DNA of 64,000 bases from Lachnospiraceae bacterium (GCA_015056795.1 SVFO01000008.1:90918-154917), one strand, 5' to 3'. Positions 8,251 through 17,281 are shown, numbered from the stretch's first letter. A program made the numbers and translations. The notes: generated by a model not told the origin, from the letters alone.

Positions 8251-8925
8251 ATGTCAGAGGAACAAAAGGATTCATTTGAACAAAAGATTTATGAGGTATG
8301 GCTGCGGGCTAGGGAGCAGCAGGTGGACTGCGTAAAGGAGGAGAGCACCTATGCTTCAGAGATCAAAAAGCAACCAGGCGAGTATACGCTGGAGGATTAT
8401 TACAATCTTCCAGAGGACGTACATGCGGAGCTGATTGATGGGGAGTTTTATTATCATGGCTCTCCGAAAAGCATCCATCAAAGACTTTCTGTAAGTATTC
8501 TATTTTCCATTGAGAATTTTATTCGTAAGAGGAAAGGAAAATGTATAGCGTTTCACGCGCCTTTGGATGTCAATCTGGATTGTGATGACAAGACAATGCT
8601 TCAGCCAGACATTTTAATTTTATGTGACAAAAACAAGTTAAAAAAATGGGGTATTTATGGGCATCCAGATTTCTGTATGGAAATCGTATCAGAATCTTCC
8701 GTGCGATTAGACTGTGTCAAAAAGCTACAGAAATATGTGGATGCAGGAGTCAAGGAGTATTGGATTCTTGATCCCTATCGAAACGTCTTAATGACCTATT
8801 GGTGGGAGGATGATTATATGCCGCACGTGTACCCGCTTTCAGGGAAGGTGGGCCTTAAACTGTATCAGGAAGAACTGACGATTGACCTTGACGAACTGGC
8901 GGAGATGATTGCGACTACTCCGTAA
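8251..8925 (+). CDS. Uma2 family protein (DUF820, PD-(D/E)XK nuclease fold)
   Basis: A 224-residue protein whose core (about 45-215) matches the Uma2/DUF820 family: ELIDGEFYYHGSPKSIHQRL, then LQPDILIL (the PD motif), MEIVSESSVRLDCVKKL (the E-x-K-like motif) and YVDAGVKEYWILDP. These proteins have a restriction-endonuclease fold; whether they cleave DNA, and in what context, is mostly unknown. The start at 8251 has GAGGAGGT 7 bases upstream; the longer frame from 8146 lacks a site. It stands alone with no methylase or other defence gene nearby. Possible roles are orphan nuclease or remnant of a mobile element. Confidence 0.85.
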   Translation: MSEEQKDSFEQKIYEVWLRAREQQVDCVKEESTYASEIKKQPGEYTLEDYYNLPEDVHAELIDGEFYYHGSPKSIHQRLSVSILFSIENFIRKRKGKCIAFHAPLDVNLDCDDKTMLQPDILILCDKNKLKKWGIYGHPDFCMEIVSESSVRLDCVKKLQKYVDAGVKEYWILDPYRNVLMTYWWEDDYMPHVYPLSGKVGLKLYQEELTIDLDELAEMIATTP

Positions 8926-8976
8926 AAGGTTTTACTCAAAATAATACATGGAAATGGCAAGAAAATCATTGACTTT

Positions 8977-9021
8977 TTGACCTGAAATCAGTACGCTAAA
9001 TATAGAATGTAAACGGTTACG
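8977..9021 (+). promoter_or_regulatory. Promoter and cre/LacI-type operator upstream of the GH31 gene
   Basis: A -35-like TTGACC (8977-8982) and -10-like TATAGA (9001-9006) are 18 bases apart. Directly downstream, 9007-9021 reads ATGTAAACGGTTACG, which matches 14 of 15 positions of the cre consensus WTGNAARCGNWWWCA. The core GTAACCGTTTAC-type dyad (9009-9020) could also bind a local LacI-family repressor. The position just after the -10 box fits repression by roadblock. Confidence 0.7.
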
Positions 9022-9069
9022 TCATGCCGATTGCTTAAGTAAAAAAAACAAAATATTTAGGAGGTCGCA

Positions 9070-11094
9070 ATGGAGTTTAAGAACGATAACGGTGCACTGG
9101 TATTTCAGCGGGCTGGTGAGACGGTTCGCATAGAAGGCTGGGGAGAAAATTCCCTGCGTGTTCGCGCAACAATGCTGCCCGAGTTTACGGGAAATGATTG
9201 GGCGCTTTCCGAAAAGCCTTCCGTGACGGAGGGAAAGGTTGAGTTCTTCGAAAGAGATCATTGGGTTGGAGACGGCAATATTGACAATCGTCAGTATGCA
9301 TCCATCACCAACGGAAGAATCCGTGCAGAGGTGAACTTTGTCGGCATTATTTCCTTCTTCGAGGGAGAAAAGCTACTGCTTCGTGAGTACTATCGTTCCT
9401 ATGATGGCACAATCTCTGAAGGAAGCAGATGCTTAAAGCTCATCAACCGCGAGTGGAAGGGCATTATTGGTGGTACGGGATATGAGCTGAATCTGAAGTT
9501 CGATGCAAATGACGGTGAAAAGATTTATGGCATGGGTCAGTATCAGCAGAGCTATATGGACATGAAGGGCTGTGTTCTTGAGCTGGCACAGAGAAATTCT
9601 CAGGCCTCCGTTCCATTCTATATCAGCAACAAGGGCTATGGCATGCTGTGGAATAACCCTGCAGTTGGCCGTGTAAGCTTTGCGAATAACTATACCGAGT
9701 GGATTGCAAGATCCACGAGACAGATGGATTATTGGATCACCGTAGGCGATACACCGAAGGAGATATTAACAACCTATACGGGCGTAACGGGACGCGCTCC
9801 GAAGTTCCCTGAGAGCTTGATGGGACTTTGGCAGTGCAAGCTTCGTTATCGCACGCAGGAGGAGGTTCTTGAGGTTGCCCATGCCTATCAGAAGGAAGGC
9901 ATCAAGATCGACATGATCGTGATTGACTTCTTCCATTGGACCGTACAGGGCGATTGGAAATTTGACAAGACCTACTGGCCCGATCCCAAGGCCATGGTGG
10001 ACGAGCTCCATTCCATGGGCATCAAGGTCATCGTATCCGTATGGCCGTCCGTTGACAGAAAGAGCGAGAATTTCTATCCCATGATGGATCAGGGACTTCT
10101 CATCAAGACGGAGCGCGGCGCAGCGCAGACCTATGATTATCAGGGCGACTGTGTGGAAATTGATCCCTTTAATCCGAAGTGTCGTGAATATGTTTGGAAG
10201 GTTTGCAAGAAGAATTATTATGACCTTGGATTTGACGGCTTCTGGCTGGATAATTCCGAGCCCGATTATGGCGTTTATGACTTTGAAAACTATCGCTACA
10301 GCATTGGTCCCGCGCTGGAGTGTAGTAACCTCTATCCCCAGATGTACAGCCGCGTGTTCAACGATCCCATGAAGGAGATTGGCGACGGAACGGTTGTCAA
10401 CCTGATGAGATGTGCATGGGCAGGCAGCCAGAAGTATGGCAACGTGATTTGGTCTGGCGACGTTCCCAGCACCTTCTATTCCTTCAAGGAGCAGGTGATG
10501 GCTGGCCTGAACATGGGTCTTGCTGGTATTCCTTGGTGGACGACTGACATTGGCGGCTTCATGACGGATGACGTCAAGGATCCCGATTTCCGTCAGCTCC
10601 TGATCCGTTGGTATCAGTTCGCTGTTTATTCTGCAGTTCTGAGAATGCACGGCGACAGAGGACCCTACAACATTCCACCTCTGGATAATCGTGACTGGGG
10701 CGGCGGATACCTTCATACTGGCCAGCCCAACGAGCTCTGGAGCTATGGCGAGGACAATTACAAGATCATGCGCAAGTACTATGACATTCGCGTACAAATG
10801 CATGACTATATCAAGAGCCTGTACGAGGAAGCTTCCGCAAACGGTTCTCCTCTGATCCGTGCCATGTTCTTTGAGTTCCCTGAGGATGCTAAGTGCTGGG
10901 AAATCAATGATCAGTACATGTTTGGCGCGAAGTACCTGGTAGCCCCGATCTTTGCACTGAATCAGTTTCAGCGTGACGTATACCTGCCTGCAGGACAGTG
11001 GAAGCTGACCAGTGACGGGACAGTTTACGAGGGCGGCCAGACGGTAACGGTTGATGCCCCCATCGAATACATGCCCGTATTTGAAAGGATCTGA
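9070..11094 (+). CDS. Glycoside hydrolase family 31, alpha-xylosidase/alpha-glucosidase (YicI-like)
   Basis: A 674-residue enzyme with an N-terminal beta-sandwich (about 1-220), a (beta/alpha)8 GH31 barrel (about 225-575) and C-terminal beta domains. The catalytic nucleophile is Asp394 in GFWLDNSEPD and the acid/base is Asp464 in IWSGDV; RMHGDRGP is also a family landmark. The arrangement resembles YicI-type alpha-xylosidases, which remove alpha-xylose from xyloglucan fragments, but specificity in GH31 varies and alpha-glucosidase is possible. No signal peptide, so it acts on imported oligosaccharides. AGGAGGTCGCA precedes the ATG. A cre-like site implies carbon catabolite control. A terminator follows; no sugar transporter is adjacent. 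Confidence 0.92.
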   Translation: MEFKNDNGALVFQRAGETVRIEGWGENSLRVRATMLPEFTGNDWALSEKPSVTEGKVEFFERDHWVGDGNIDNRQYASITNGRIRAEVNFVGIISFFEGEKLLLREYYRSYDGTISEGSRCLKLINREWKGIIGGTGYELNLKFDANDGEKIYGMGQYQQSYMDMKGCVLELAQRNSQASVPFYISNKGYGMLWNNPAVGRVSFANNYTEWIARSTRQMDYWITVGDTPKEILTTYTGVTGRAPKFPESLMGLWQCKLRYRTQEEVLEVAHAYQKEGIKIDMIVIDFFHWTVQGDWKFDKTYWPDPKAMVDELHSMGIKVIVSVWPSVDRKSENFYPMMDQGLLIKTERGAAQTYDYQGDCVEIDPFNPKCREYVWKVCKKNYYDLGFDGFWLDNSEPDYGVYDFENYRYSIGPALECSNLYPQMYSRVFNDPMKEIGDGTVVNLMRCAWAGSQKYGNVIWSGDVPSTFYSFKEQVMAGLNMGLAGIPWWTTDIGGFMTDDVKDPDFRQLLIRWYQFAVYSAVLRMHGDRGPYNIPPLDNRDWGGGYLHTGQPNELWSYGEDNYKIMRKYYDIRVQMHDYIKSLYEEASANGSPLIRAMFFEFPEDAKCWEINDQYMFGAKYLVAPIFALNQFQRDVYLPAGQWKLTSDGTVYEGGQTVTVDAPIEYMPVFERI

Positions 11095-11164
11095 ACTTCG
11101 AAAAATCGTTTATGCGCCGGCTCCGGCAATAGTATGACGGACGCCGGATGAAAACAATCAAGGG

Positions 11165-11201
11165 AAAGGGTATGTGCCATGTTTTTTGCACATGCCCTTT
11201 T
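11165..11201 (+). terminator. Intrinsic terminator after the GH31 gene
   Basis: A 13-bp stem (11165-11177 with 11188-11200, one T-G wobble) is closed by the loop CATGTTTTTT and followed by a short T run. It separates the GH31 gene from the MATE fusion gene, so the two are probably independent units. Confidence 0.65.
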
Positions 11202-11232
11202 GAATCTGGCATGATAGAGAAGGGGAGCAGGC

Positions 11233-13005
11233 ATGTATCAAAGAAACTATGAATTATTATATGCAAAGATCAGACAGTATCTCCTTCCTGCAGTCATGAT
11301 GAAGCTTGCGCTGCAGCTCGGAAACGTTGTCGATACCATTCTTGTCGGCAACATTCTGGGGACTGACGCCATGTCGGCAGTCGGTTTGTCCATGCCGGTC
11401 CTTTCCATGGTTCAGATTCCGGCGGTGTTTCTCGGAAACGGAGGGTCTGTTTTTGCGGGAATACTGCTGGGAAGGAGACAAAAGCAGGAGGCGAAAACGG
11501 TATTTACCGTCTCGTTTATCATTACCTTGACATGCAACCTTTTGTTTGCAGCATCCTCCTTTTTCATCACGAAACCGCTGGCCAACTTTCTGACGAAGGG
11601 AAGCAGCATGGAGAGTGACGTTGCCTCCTGCATATTTATCTTTCTGCTGGGTTCACCCGTCATGTGCATGGGTGTATTCCTGACGAGGTTTTTTTCGACA
11701 GATTCCCATCCAAAGCTGGCAAGCACTTACTACATTGTTTCTAACATGCTGAATCTGTTTTTTGACGTACTTTTCCTGAAATATGCCGGACTGGGAGTAA
11801 AGGGGTCGGCCCTGTCAACGCTTTTCGGCTTTGGGCTGGGACTTGTCATCACCTGTTTCTATGTAAAGTCCTCAAAAAGAATGCTGTCATTTTCCCTGGT
11901 AAAGCCATCACCAGATCTGCTCAAAAGCATTGCTTCAACGGGTATGCCGCATCTGTCATCCATCTCCCTTACCATGGTCAGGGGATTTGTGTTAAATGGA
12001 ATCATTTTGGCAATTTTGGGTGAAGCCGGCATCGCCATTTTCACCATATGTAATAATACGCATCTGATCCTGAAGATGTTTGTCGGAGGGATCATGGAAT
12101 CCTTCCCTTATGTAGTCGGAGTTCTTTACGGTGACAGGGATTTTGGCGGAATCAGGGCAGGCGTCAGAAAAATATTTTCCTATGCGATACCAATTACCGT
12201 CATATTAATGTTTGCTTTATTTATCTTCACGAGAAACCTGAGCATTCTCTTTGGCATCAGGGATCGCGGACTGCAGGATGAAGTTATTCTGGTACTTCGG
12301 ATTTATGTGTTTTCCATTCCTCTGCAGCTTTGGAACTATTTTGCAATGCAGTTCTACGGCGCCGTGGAAAAAAGCAGAGTTGCTTCGCTGGTTTCAGCCA
12401 TGGGAGAGGGAATTGCCCTGATCCTGGTAGCGTATGTCTGCATCATGACTGACAGGATTATGGGCGGCAGCGGATATGCAGGCTTTGGCGCAGCCTTTAT
12501 CCTGGCGGAGCTGCTTTCCATCATTGTATTTACCGTCTATGTGTGGTGCAGGCATCCCGGTCAGGGGCTCCTTTTGATTTCGGATGAGAGGGAGGGAAGC
12601 TGCCTGGATCTTACCATACGATTGTGCACGGAGGATGCCGTTGCCATGGCACGGGAAATACAGGATTTTTGTGAACAACACGGAGTGCTTCGGACAAAGG
12701 CAGTCAAAATCGCGATGGCTGCTGAGGAAATGGCGGTCAATGCCGCAATCTACGGCGGCGACTCCTCTGTATGGATGGACGTTTATCTTTTGATCAGTGA
12801 CGCGCCGGAGAGTATGGACGAAAGCGGACGGACGGTACTTCTTAGGTTAAGGGACAACGGGATTCCGTTTGACCCGACAGCCTATGAGTATGATGACTCC
12901 GGTTCGGATTACTGCATTCACGGGATAGACCTGATTAAAAAGGCGTCGAAAAGCATTACCTATGTCCGGGCTCTGGATTTGAACAATACAACAATTACCG
13001 TCTGA
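11233..13005 (+). CDS. MATE-family transporter fused to a C-terminal anti-sigma/kinase-like ATPase domain
   Basis: A 590-residue two-part protein. Residues about 10-450 form a MATE (multidrug and toxic compound extrusion) transporter with about 12 membrane segments in two halves, including LQLGNVVDTILVGNILGTDAMSAVG at the start. Residues about 460-590 are a cytosolic HATPase_c_2 domain like RsbW/SpoIIAB: an N-box-like AAEEMAVNAAIYGG, a D-x-G box in LRDNGIPFDP and an HGIDLIKKAS segment near the ATP lid. MATE proteins are normally about 450 residues and ion-driven, so the ATPase domain may be regulatory. No partner anti-sigma antagonist or sensor is adjacent. AGGGGAG precedes the ATG. The frame is continuous, so this is a true fusion. 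Confidence 0.88.
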   Translation: MYQRNYELLYAKIRQYLLPAVMMKLALQLGNVVDTILVGNILGTDAMSAVGLSMPVLSMVQIPAVFLGNGGSVFAGILLGRRQKQEAKTVFTVSFIITLTCNLLFAASSFFITKPLANFLTKGSSMESDVASCIFIFLLGSPVMCMGVFLTRFFSTDSHPKLASTYYIVSNMLNLFFDVLFLKYAGLGVKGSALSTLFGFGLGLVITCFYVKSSKRMLSFSLVKPSPDLLKSIASTGMPHLSSISLTMVRGFVLNGIILAILGEAGIAIFTICNNTHLILKMFVGGIMESFPYVVGVLYGDRDFGGIRAGVRKIFSYAIPITVILMFALFIFTRNLSILFGIRDRGLQDEVILVLRIYVFSIPLQLWNYFAMQFYGAVEKSRVASLVSAMGEGIALILVAYVCIMTDRIMGGSGYAGFGAAFILAELLSIIVFTVYVWCRHPGQGLLLISDEREGSCLDLTIRLCTEDAVAMAREIQDFCEQHGVLRTKAVKIAMAAEEMAVNAAIYGGDSSVWMDVYLLISDAPESMDESGRTVLLRLRDNGIPFDPTAYEYDDSGSDYCIHGIDLIKKASKSITYVRALDLNNTTITV

Positions 13006-13021
13006 TGATCGGAAAATGCTA

Positions 13022-13051
13022 TTGACGTTTGTCCCATGGAAAAGGTAATAT
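13022..13051 (+). promoter_or_regulatory. Candidate promoter for era
   Basis: TTGACG (13022-13027) and TAATAT (13046-13051) are 18 bases apart, starting about 17 bases after the end of the MATE fusion gene and 79 bases before the chosen era start. Confidence 0.45.
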
Positions 13052-13129
13052 CAGATATATGTGTTGCCACAAAAGGGTACGCATGAAAAGAAAAAAGTAC
13101 GGAAAGCCGATAGGGCCGGGGAGAAAACT

Positions 13130-14041
13130 ATGGAGCAGGTAAGGAATTATAAATCCGGATTTGTGACGCTGATCGGGCGTCCCAACGTAGGAAAATCGAC
13201 GCTGATGAATCATTTGATCGGGCAGAAGATAGCGATCACCTCAAACAAGCCTCAGACGACGAGAAATCGCATTCAGACAGTGCTGACGACGGAGGAAGGA
13301 CAGATCGTGTTCTTGGATACGCCTGGCATTCATAAGGCAAAGAATAAGCTTGGTGATTACATGGTAAACGTGGCGGAGAGAACACTGAATGAGGTTGACG
13401 TCATCTGCTGGCTGGTGGAGCCGACGAACTTTATCGGTGCAGGCGAGCGTCATATCATAGAGCAGCTGCAAAAGACGAATACGCCTGTCATTCTCGTGAT
13501 CAATAAGGTTGATACGGTAAAAAAGGAAGAGATCCTTTTGTTTATTGATACCTATCGTAAGGAGTATGATTTTGCGGAGATCGTGCCCGTATCGGCCTTA
13601 AAGGGAGTTAATACGGATGAGCTGATTAAATGTCTTTTTAAGTATCTTCCCTATGGAGATCCTTTCTATGATGAGGACACCGTAACGGATCAGCCAATGC
13701 GCCAGATTGTTGCAGAGCTCATTCGCGAGAAGGCATTAAGGAGCCTGGATGAAGAGATTCCTCATGGAGTGGCCGTGACCATCGAAAGCATGAAGGAAAA
13801 AGGAAACATTTGCCACATTGAAGCGACCATCATTTGCGAGAAGGAATCTCACAAAGGCATTATCATCGGCAAGGGTGGTCAGATGTTGAAAAAGATCGGT
13901 TCAAAGGCTCGCCCTGAGATCGAGGACATGCTGGAAATGCAAGTAAACCTGCAGCTTTGGGTCAAGGTGAAGAAGGATTGGCGTGACAGCGACATCCTGA
14001 TGAAGAACTTTGGATACAATCCCAAGGACGCAAAGCAGTAA
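13130..14041 (+). CDS. era: GTPase Era
   Basis: A 303-residue essential GTPase that binds 16S rRNA during 30S subunit assembly. G1 GRPNVGKST, G3 DTPG, G4 NKVD and G5 SALKG are all present, followed by a C-terminal KH domain with the IIGKGGQMLKKIG motif. ATG 13130 is chosen because GGGGAG lies upstream and the protein then has the normal Era length; the longer frame starts at GTG 13061. Downstream are a yqzL-like gene and recO, the usual Firmicutes order. Confidence 0.96.
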   Translation: MEQVRNYKSGFVTLIGRPNVGKSTLMNHLIGQKIAITSNKPQTTRNRIQTVLTTEEGQIVFLDTPGIHKAKNKLGDYMVNVAERTLNEVDVICWLVEPTNFIGAGERHIIEQLQKTNTPVILVINKVDTVKKEEILLFIDTYRKEYDFAEIVPVSALKGVNTDELIKCLFKYLPYGDPFYDEDTVTDQPMRQIVAELIREKALRSLDEEIPHGVAVTIESMKEKGNICHIEATIICEKESHKGIIIGKGGQMLKKIGSKARPEIEDMLEMQVNLQLWVKVKKDWRDSDILMKNFGYNPKDAKQ

Positions 14042-14101
14042 GAAATTGGATGCATAAGTTCTTTTGTATGTCAGATTCTAATGACATAGGAGGAACGAAG
14101 C

Positions 14102-14317
14102 ATGACAATGTGGGAAGAGGATCATGAGCGTGTAAGGCGTGCAGAAGCTTTTCATAAGGAGTATTTAAACGAAATTAGTGAGGAGCTTCGTCCCAATGAC
14201 CGACCGCTGCGTCCCGAACGCAGCACCTCCCTGTCTGATTCTTGGGAGTGCTTTGCGGCATCGGGGAAAATTGGAGATTATCTCGAATTTGTTAGGCGGA
14301 GGGATCAGCGGAAATAG
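14102..14317 (+). CDS. YqzL-like small protein between era and recO
   Basis: A 71-residue protein with no signal peptide. Its C-terminal part (SDSWECFAASGKIGDYLEF) has the pattern of the short Bacillus YqzL protein, which is encoded just upstream of recO there: Trp, Phe, Ser/Thr-Gly, Ile, Tyr-Leu and Phe in the same spacing. The N-terminal 45 residues are a charged extension. AGGAGG is 8 bases before the ATG. Function is unknown; the conserved place before recO suggests a link with DNA repair or simple synteny. Confidence 0.7.
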   Translation: MTMWEEDHERVRRAEAFHKEYLNEISEELRPNDRPLRPERSTSLSDSWECFAASGKIGDYLEFVRRRDQRK

Positions 14318-14369
14318 GAACGGCGCATGGTTATGGCGATCTAGAAAGTATTGCGAAGGAGAAGAGGGC

Positions 14370-15020
14370 ATGCAGGAGTTTTTGTTTGCCACGGGTATGG
14401 TATTAAAGCAGTCGCCCTCTGGGGAATATGACAGGCGGGTGACCATCCTGACGAAGGAAAGTGGAAAAATTGTTGCATTTGCAAGGGGAGCGAGAAGGCA
14501 AGGGAACAAGCTGGCGGCAGCCACAAATTCCTTTGCCTTTGGCACGTTTAAACTGTATCAGGGCAGAGATGCTTATACACTAGCCGATGCGGAGATCAAA
14601 AACTATTTTGAAGGCTTGATGAGCGATTTCGAAGGAGCCTACTATGGTATGTATTTTGCGGAAATCGCAGATTTTTATTCCCGTGAAAATAATGATGAAA
14701 GGCAAATGCTGGGACTTATGTATCAGTCGCTGAAGGCACTTTCCGTGCCTGCCCTGTCAAGACCCTTAGTAAGGGTTATTTTTGAGTGCAAGGCCATGGC
14801 GGTCAATGGGGAGTTTCCGGGCATTCCGAGGGACAGGGAGCTTTCGGATTCTGCGGCATATGCATTGGATTATATCGGGAAGAGCAGCTTGGAGAAGCTC
14901 TATACCTTTACGGTGACGGATGAGGTTTTAAAGGAATTACAGGCTGTTTCTGAGGATTATTGTAAAAAATACTGGCATCATGAGTTCAAAAGTCTTGAAA
15001 TTCTAAAAAGTCTCTGTTGA
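14370..15020 (+). CDS. recO: DNA repair protein RecO
   Basis: A 216-residue RecO, which helps load RecA at gaps through RecF-R-O. The N-terminal OB fold is clear (ATGMVLKQSPSGEYDRRVTILTKESGKIVAFARGARR), followed by the helical domain. The four-Cys zinc-binding segment common in RecO proteins is absent: after FECKAMAVNGEFPGIP the sequence goes straight to DRELSDSAAY, and overall length is about 30 residues shorter than usual. ATG 14370 has AAGGAG 8 bases upstream; the longer frame from 14178 overlaps the yqzL-like gene. Its TGA stop lies inside the -35 box of the next promoter. Confidence 0.9.
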   Translation: MQEFLFATGMVLKQSPSGEYDRRVTILTKESGKIVAFARGARRQGNKLAAATNSFAFGTFKLYQGRDAYTLADAEIKNYFEGLMSDFEGAYYGMYFAEIADFYSRENNDERQMLGLMYQSLKALSVPALSRPLVRVIFECKAMAVNGEFPGIPRDRELSDSAAYALDYIGKSSLEKLYTFTVTDEVLKELQAVSEDYCKKYWHHEFKSLEILKSLC

Positions 15021-15045
15021 AATTTCCCTTTGTTTTAGTTATAAT
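15017..15045 (+). promoter_or_regulatory. Strong sigma-A promoter for the lipoprotein gene
   Basis: TTGAAA (15017-15022) and a perfect TATAAT (15040-15045) have an ideal 17-base spacer. The -35 box overlaps the recO stop codon. The start site would be near 15052, leaving a short leader. Confidence 0.8.
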
Positions 15046-15087
15046 ATATTGAATTAACGACATACATTGGCAGAAAGCTGGTTGAGG

Positions 15088-15714
15088 ATGAAGAAATTTG
15101 GAAGATGGATTGCCCGGCTGATTGCCATTTTAACCATGACGCTTGTTCTTGTCGGATGTGGCGAGGATGAGGCGTGGAAAAAGTGGACGACGGAGCAAAT
15201 GGCAATTGAAAAGGACGGTCAGGTCGTTTACTGCGTCGTTGACAGCTTTGAAAAGAACTTCTACGATCTGGAAGAGCTGACGGGCATGGCAGTCAAAGAG
15301 GTTGCTCAGTTCAATGGGGCAAACAAGACGGGCGACACTACGCCTGCAACGATCTTAGAGGTCGCAAGACTTACGGAGGACGAGAATGCAGTTCGCGTTG
15401 CCTATCAGTTTGACAAGGGTAGCACGTGCGGAAGCTTTTTAGGTGTTCCGCTGTATTACGAGACAGTAGAAGAGACCTTCGAACAAAAGCATGTATTTAC
15501 GGGTACCGTTCTGTATGACAAAGAGGGAAGCATTACTTTAGATGAGCCGAACAAGGTAAAGCTTCGGACAAAGCATATTCTTGTCACTGATTTTAAGGGA
15601 GTGATTCATCTTCCCGAGGAAGCTTTGTATTATACGAATGGGGTGAAGCTCCTTTCGGACGGAATTGATACAACGGGTTGCGAGGACACTGTCATCGTGA
15701 TCCTGAAAAAATAA
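15088..15714 (+). CDS. Lipoprotein of unknown function
   Basis: About 208 residues with a typical lipoprotein signal peptide: a basic start (KKFGRWIAR), a hydrophobic core, and the lipobox LVGC, so it should be anchored outside the membrane. The mature part is beta-rich and soluble; I do not recognise a domain. The start is uncertain: ATG 15088 begins the signal peptide, with TTG 15067 an alternative, and neither has an ideal ribosome-binding site. A strong promoter precedes it. glyS follows 34 bases later and may share the transcript. Confidence 0.75.
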   Translation: MKKFGRWIARLIAILTMTLVLVGCGEDEAWKKWTTEQMAIEKDGQVVYCVVDSFEKNFYDLEELTGMAVKEVAQFNGANKTGDTTPATILEVARLTEDENAVRVAYQFDKGSTCGSFLGVPLYYETVEETFEQKHVFTGTVLYDKEGSITLDEPNKVKLRTKHILVTDFKGVIHLPEEALYYTNGVKLLSDGIDTTGCEDTVIVILKK

Positions 15715-15748
15715 GGAAGCAAATATTTAAGAGAGAAGAGGAAAAATT

Positions 15749-17137
15749 ATGGAAAAGACAATGGAAAAAATCGTTGCGTTGGCGAAGGCCAGAGGTTTTG
15801 TGTATCCCGGCTCCGAGATTTATGGCGGACTTGCGAATACATGGGATTATGGTAATCTTGGCGTAGAGCTGAAGAACAACGTAAAAAAGGCTTGGTGGCA
15901 GAAGTTCGTGCAGGAGAATCCTTACAACGTAGGCGTTGACTGTGCGATTTTGATGAATCCCCAGACTTGGGTAGCCAGCGGTCATTTGGGAGGCTTTTCC
16001 GATCCTCTGATGGATTGTAAGGAATGTCATGAGCGTTTCCGCGCAGACAAGCTGATCGAGGATTACTGCGAGGAGAAGGGCATTGAGCTCTCGGAGAGCG
16101 TTGACGCATGGAGCCAGGAGAAGATGAAGAACTTCGTTGAGGAGAACAACATTCCCTGCCCTACCTGTGGCAAGCACAACTTCACCGACATTCGTCAGTT
16201 TAACCTGATGTTTAAGACCTTCCAGGGCGTTACCGAGGATGCAAAGAATACTGTTTATCTTCGTCCCGAAACCGCTCAGGGTATTTTTGTAAACTTTAAG
16301 AACGTACAGAGAACCTCTCGTAAAAAGCTGCCCTTCGGTATTGGTCAGATTGGTAAGTCCTTCCGTAACGAGATTACGCCTGGTAACTTTACCTTCCGTA
16401 CCAGAGAGTTTGAGCAGATGGAGCTGGAGTTCTTCTGCAAGCCTGGTACTGACATGGAGTGGTTCCAGTATTGGAGAGGCTTCTGCCGTGACTGGCTGTT
16501 CTCCCTTGGCATGAAGGAGGAAGAGATTCGTCTTCGTGATCATAGCCCTGAGGAGCTTTGCTTCTACAGCAAGGGTACGACTGACATTGAGTTCCTGTTC
16601 CCGTTCGGCTGGGGCGAGCTTTGGGGTATTGCGGACAGAACCGATTATGACTTGACGCAGCATGCAAATACCTCTGGCGAGGACATGACCTATTTTGATG
16701 ATGAGACCAACGAGAAGTATATTCCTTATGTGGTTGAGCCTTCTCTTGGCGCAGACCGTGTAGTACTTGCCTTCCTTTGCGCGGCATATGATGAGGAGGA
16801 GCTTGAGGGCGGTGACATGAGAACCGTGCTTCATTTCCATCCCGCACTGGCACCCGTGAAGATTGGCGTGCTTCCTCTTTCCAAGAAGCTGAATGAGGGC
16901 GCTGAGAAGATCTACACGCAGCTTTGCAAGAAGTATAACTGCGAGTTTGATGACAGAGGCAATATCGGTAAGAGATATCGTCGTCAGGACGAGATCGGTA
17001 CGCCGTTCTGCGTAACCTACGATTTCGATTCCGAGACCGATGGATGCGTAACCGTAAGATTCCGCGATTCCATGGAGCAGGAGCGTGTTGCCATCGCAGA
17101 CTTGGATGCATATTTCGCAGAGAAGTTTACGTTCTAA
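15749..17137 (+). CDS. glyS: Glycyl-tRNA synthetase, dimeric alpha2 type
   Basis: A 462-residue class II synthetase that charges tRNA-Gly. It is the homodimeric type found in archaea, eukaryotes and part of the Firmicutes, not the alpha2beta2 form. Seen are the N-terminal [13 protein letters not shown], a CKECH and CPTCG pair that may bind zinc, motif 2 (SFRNEITP), motif 3 ([14 protein letters not shown]) and the C-terminal anticodon domain (about 360-462). AGAGGAAAAATT precedes the ATG. It is followed by a structured intergenic element rather than a U-rich terminator. Confidence 0.96.
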   Translation: MEKTMEKIVALAKARGFVYPGSEIYGGLANTWDYGNLGVELKNNVKKAWWQKFVQENPYNVGVDCAILMNPQTWVASGHLGGFSDPLMDCKECHERFRADKLIEDYCEEKGIELSESVDAWSQEKMKNFVEENNIPCPTCGKHNFTDIRQFNLMFKTFQGVTEDAKNTVYLRPETAQGIFVNFKNVQRTSRKKLPFGIGQIGKSFRNEITPGNFTFRTREFEQMELEFFCKPGTDMEWFQYWRGFCRDWLFSLGMKEEEIRLRDHSPEELCFYSKGTTDIEFLFPFGWGELWGIADRTDYDLTQHANTSGEDMTYFDDETNEKYIPYVVEPSLGADRVVLAFLCAAYDEEELEGGDMRTVLHFHPALAPVKIGVLPLSKKLNEGAEKIYTQLCKKYNCEFDDRGNIGKRYRRQDEIGTPFCVTYDFDSETDGCVTVRFRDSMEQERVAIADLDAYFAEKFTF

Positions 17138-17166
17138 GGGTTGCTGAAATAGAGGATAAGGAATGA

Positions 17167-17240
17167 CTCGGGGCTAGGATTGGGGTGTCTTTCTACTAAC
17201 CATTTGACCTAGAAAGACACCCCAATCCTTCCCCTCGAGG
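17167..17240 (-). repeat. Structured hairpin repeat element, copy A
   Basis: A 19-bp perfect stem (17177-17195 with 17210-17228) encloses a 14-base loop, with outer CTCGGGG and CCCCTCGAGG ends. Read on the minus strand it aligns with the element at 57320-57452: same ends, same loop core (GGTCAAATGGTTAG versus GGTCAAAAGGTTAG), but with four stem positions changed on both sides. No T run follows, so it is not a normal terminator. Probably a small non-autonomous palindromic element or a structured RNA. Confidence 0.75.
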
Positions 17241-17281
17241 TTATTGCAAACCATATTATTAGCAAAATTAGTCAGCTAGGG

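Noticed and set aside
8251..8925. Restriction-modification system around the Uma2-type gene
   Set aside because: No methyltransferase or specificity gene is adjacent; a terminator lies upstream and a sugar-hydrolase gene with its own promoter downstream.
15692..16840. 382-codon minus-strand open frame over glyS
   Set aside because: glyS is unambiguous on the plus strand; the reverse frame is open only because of codon bias.
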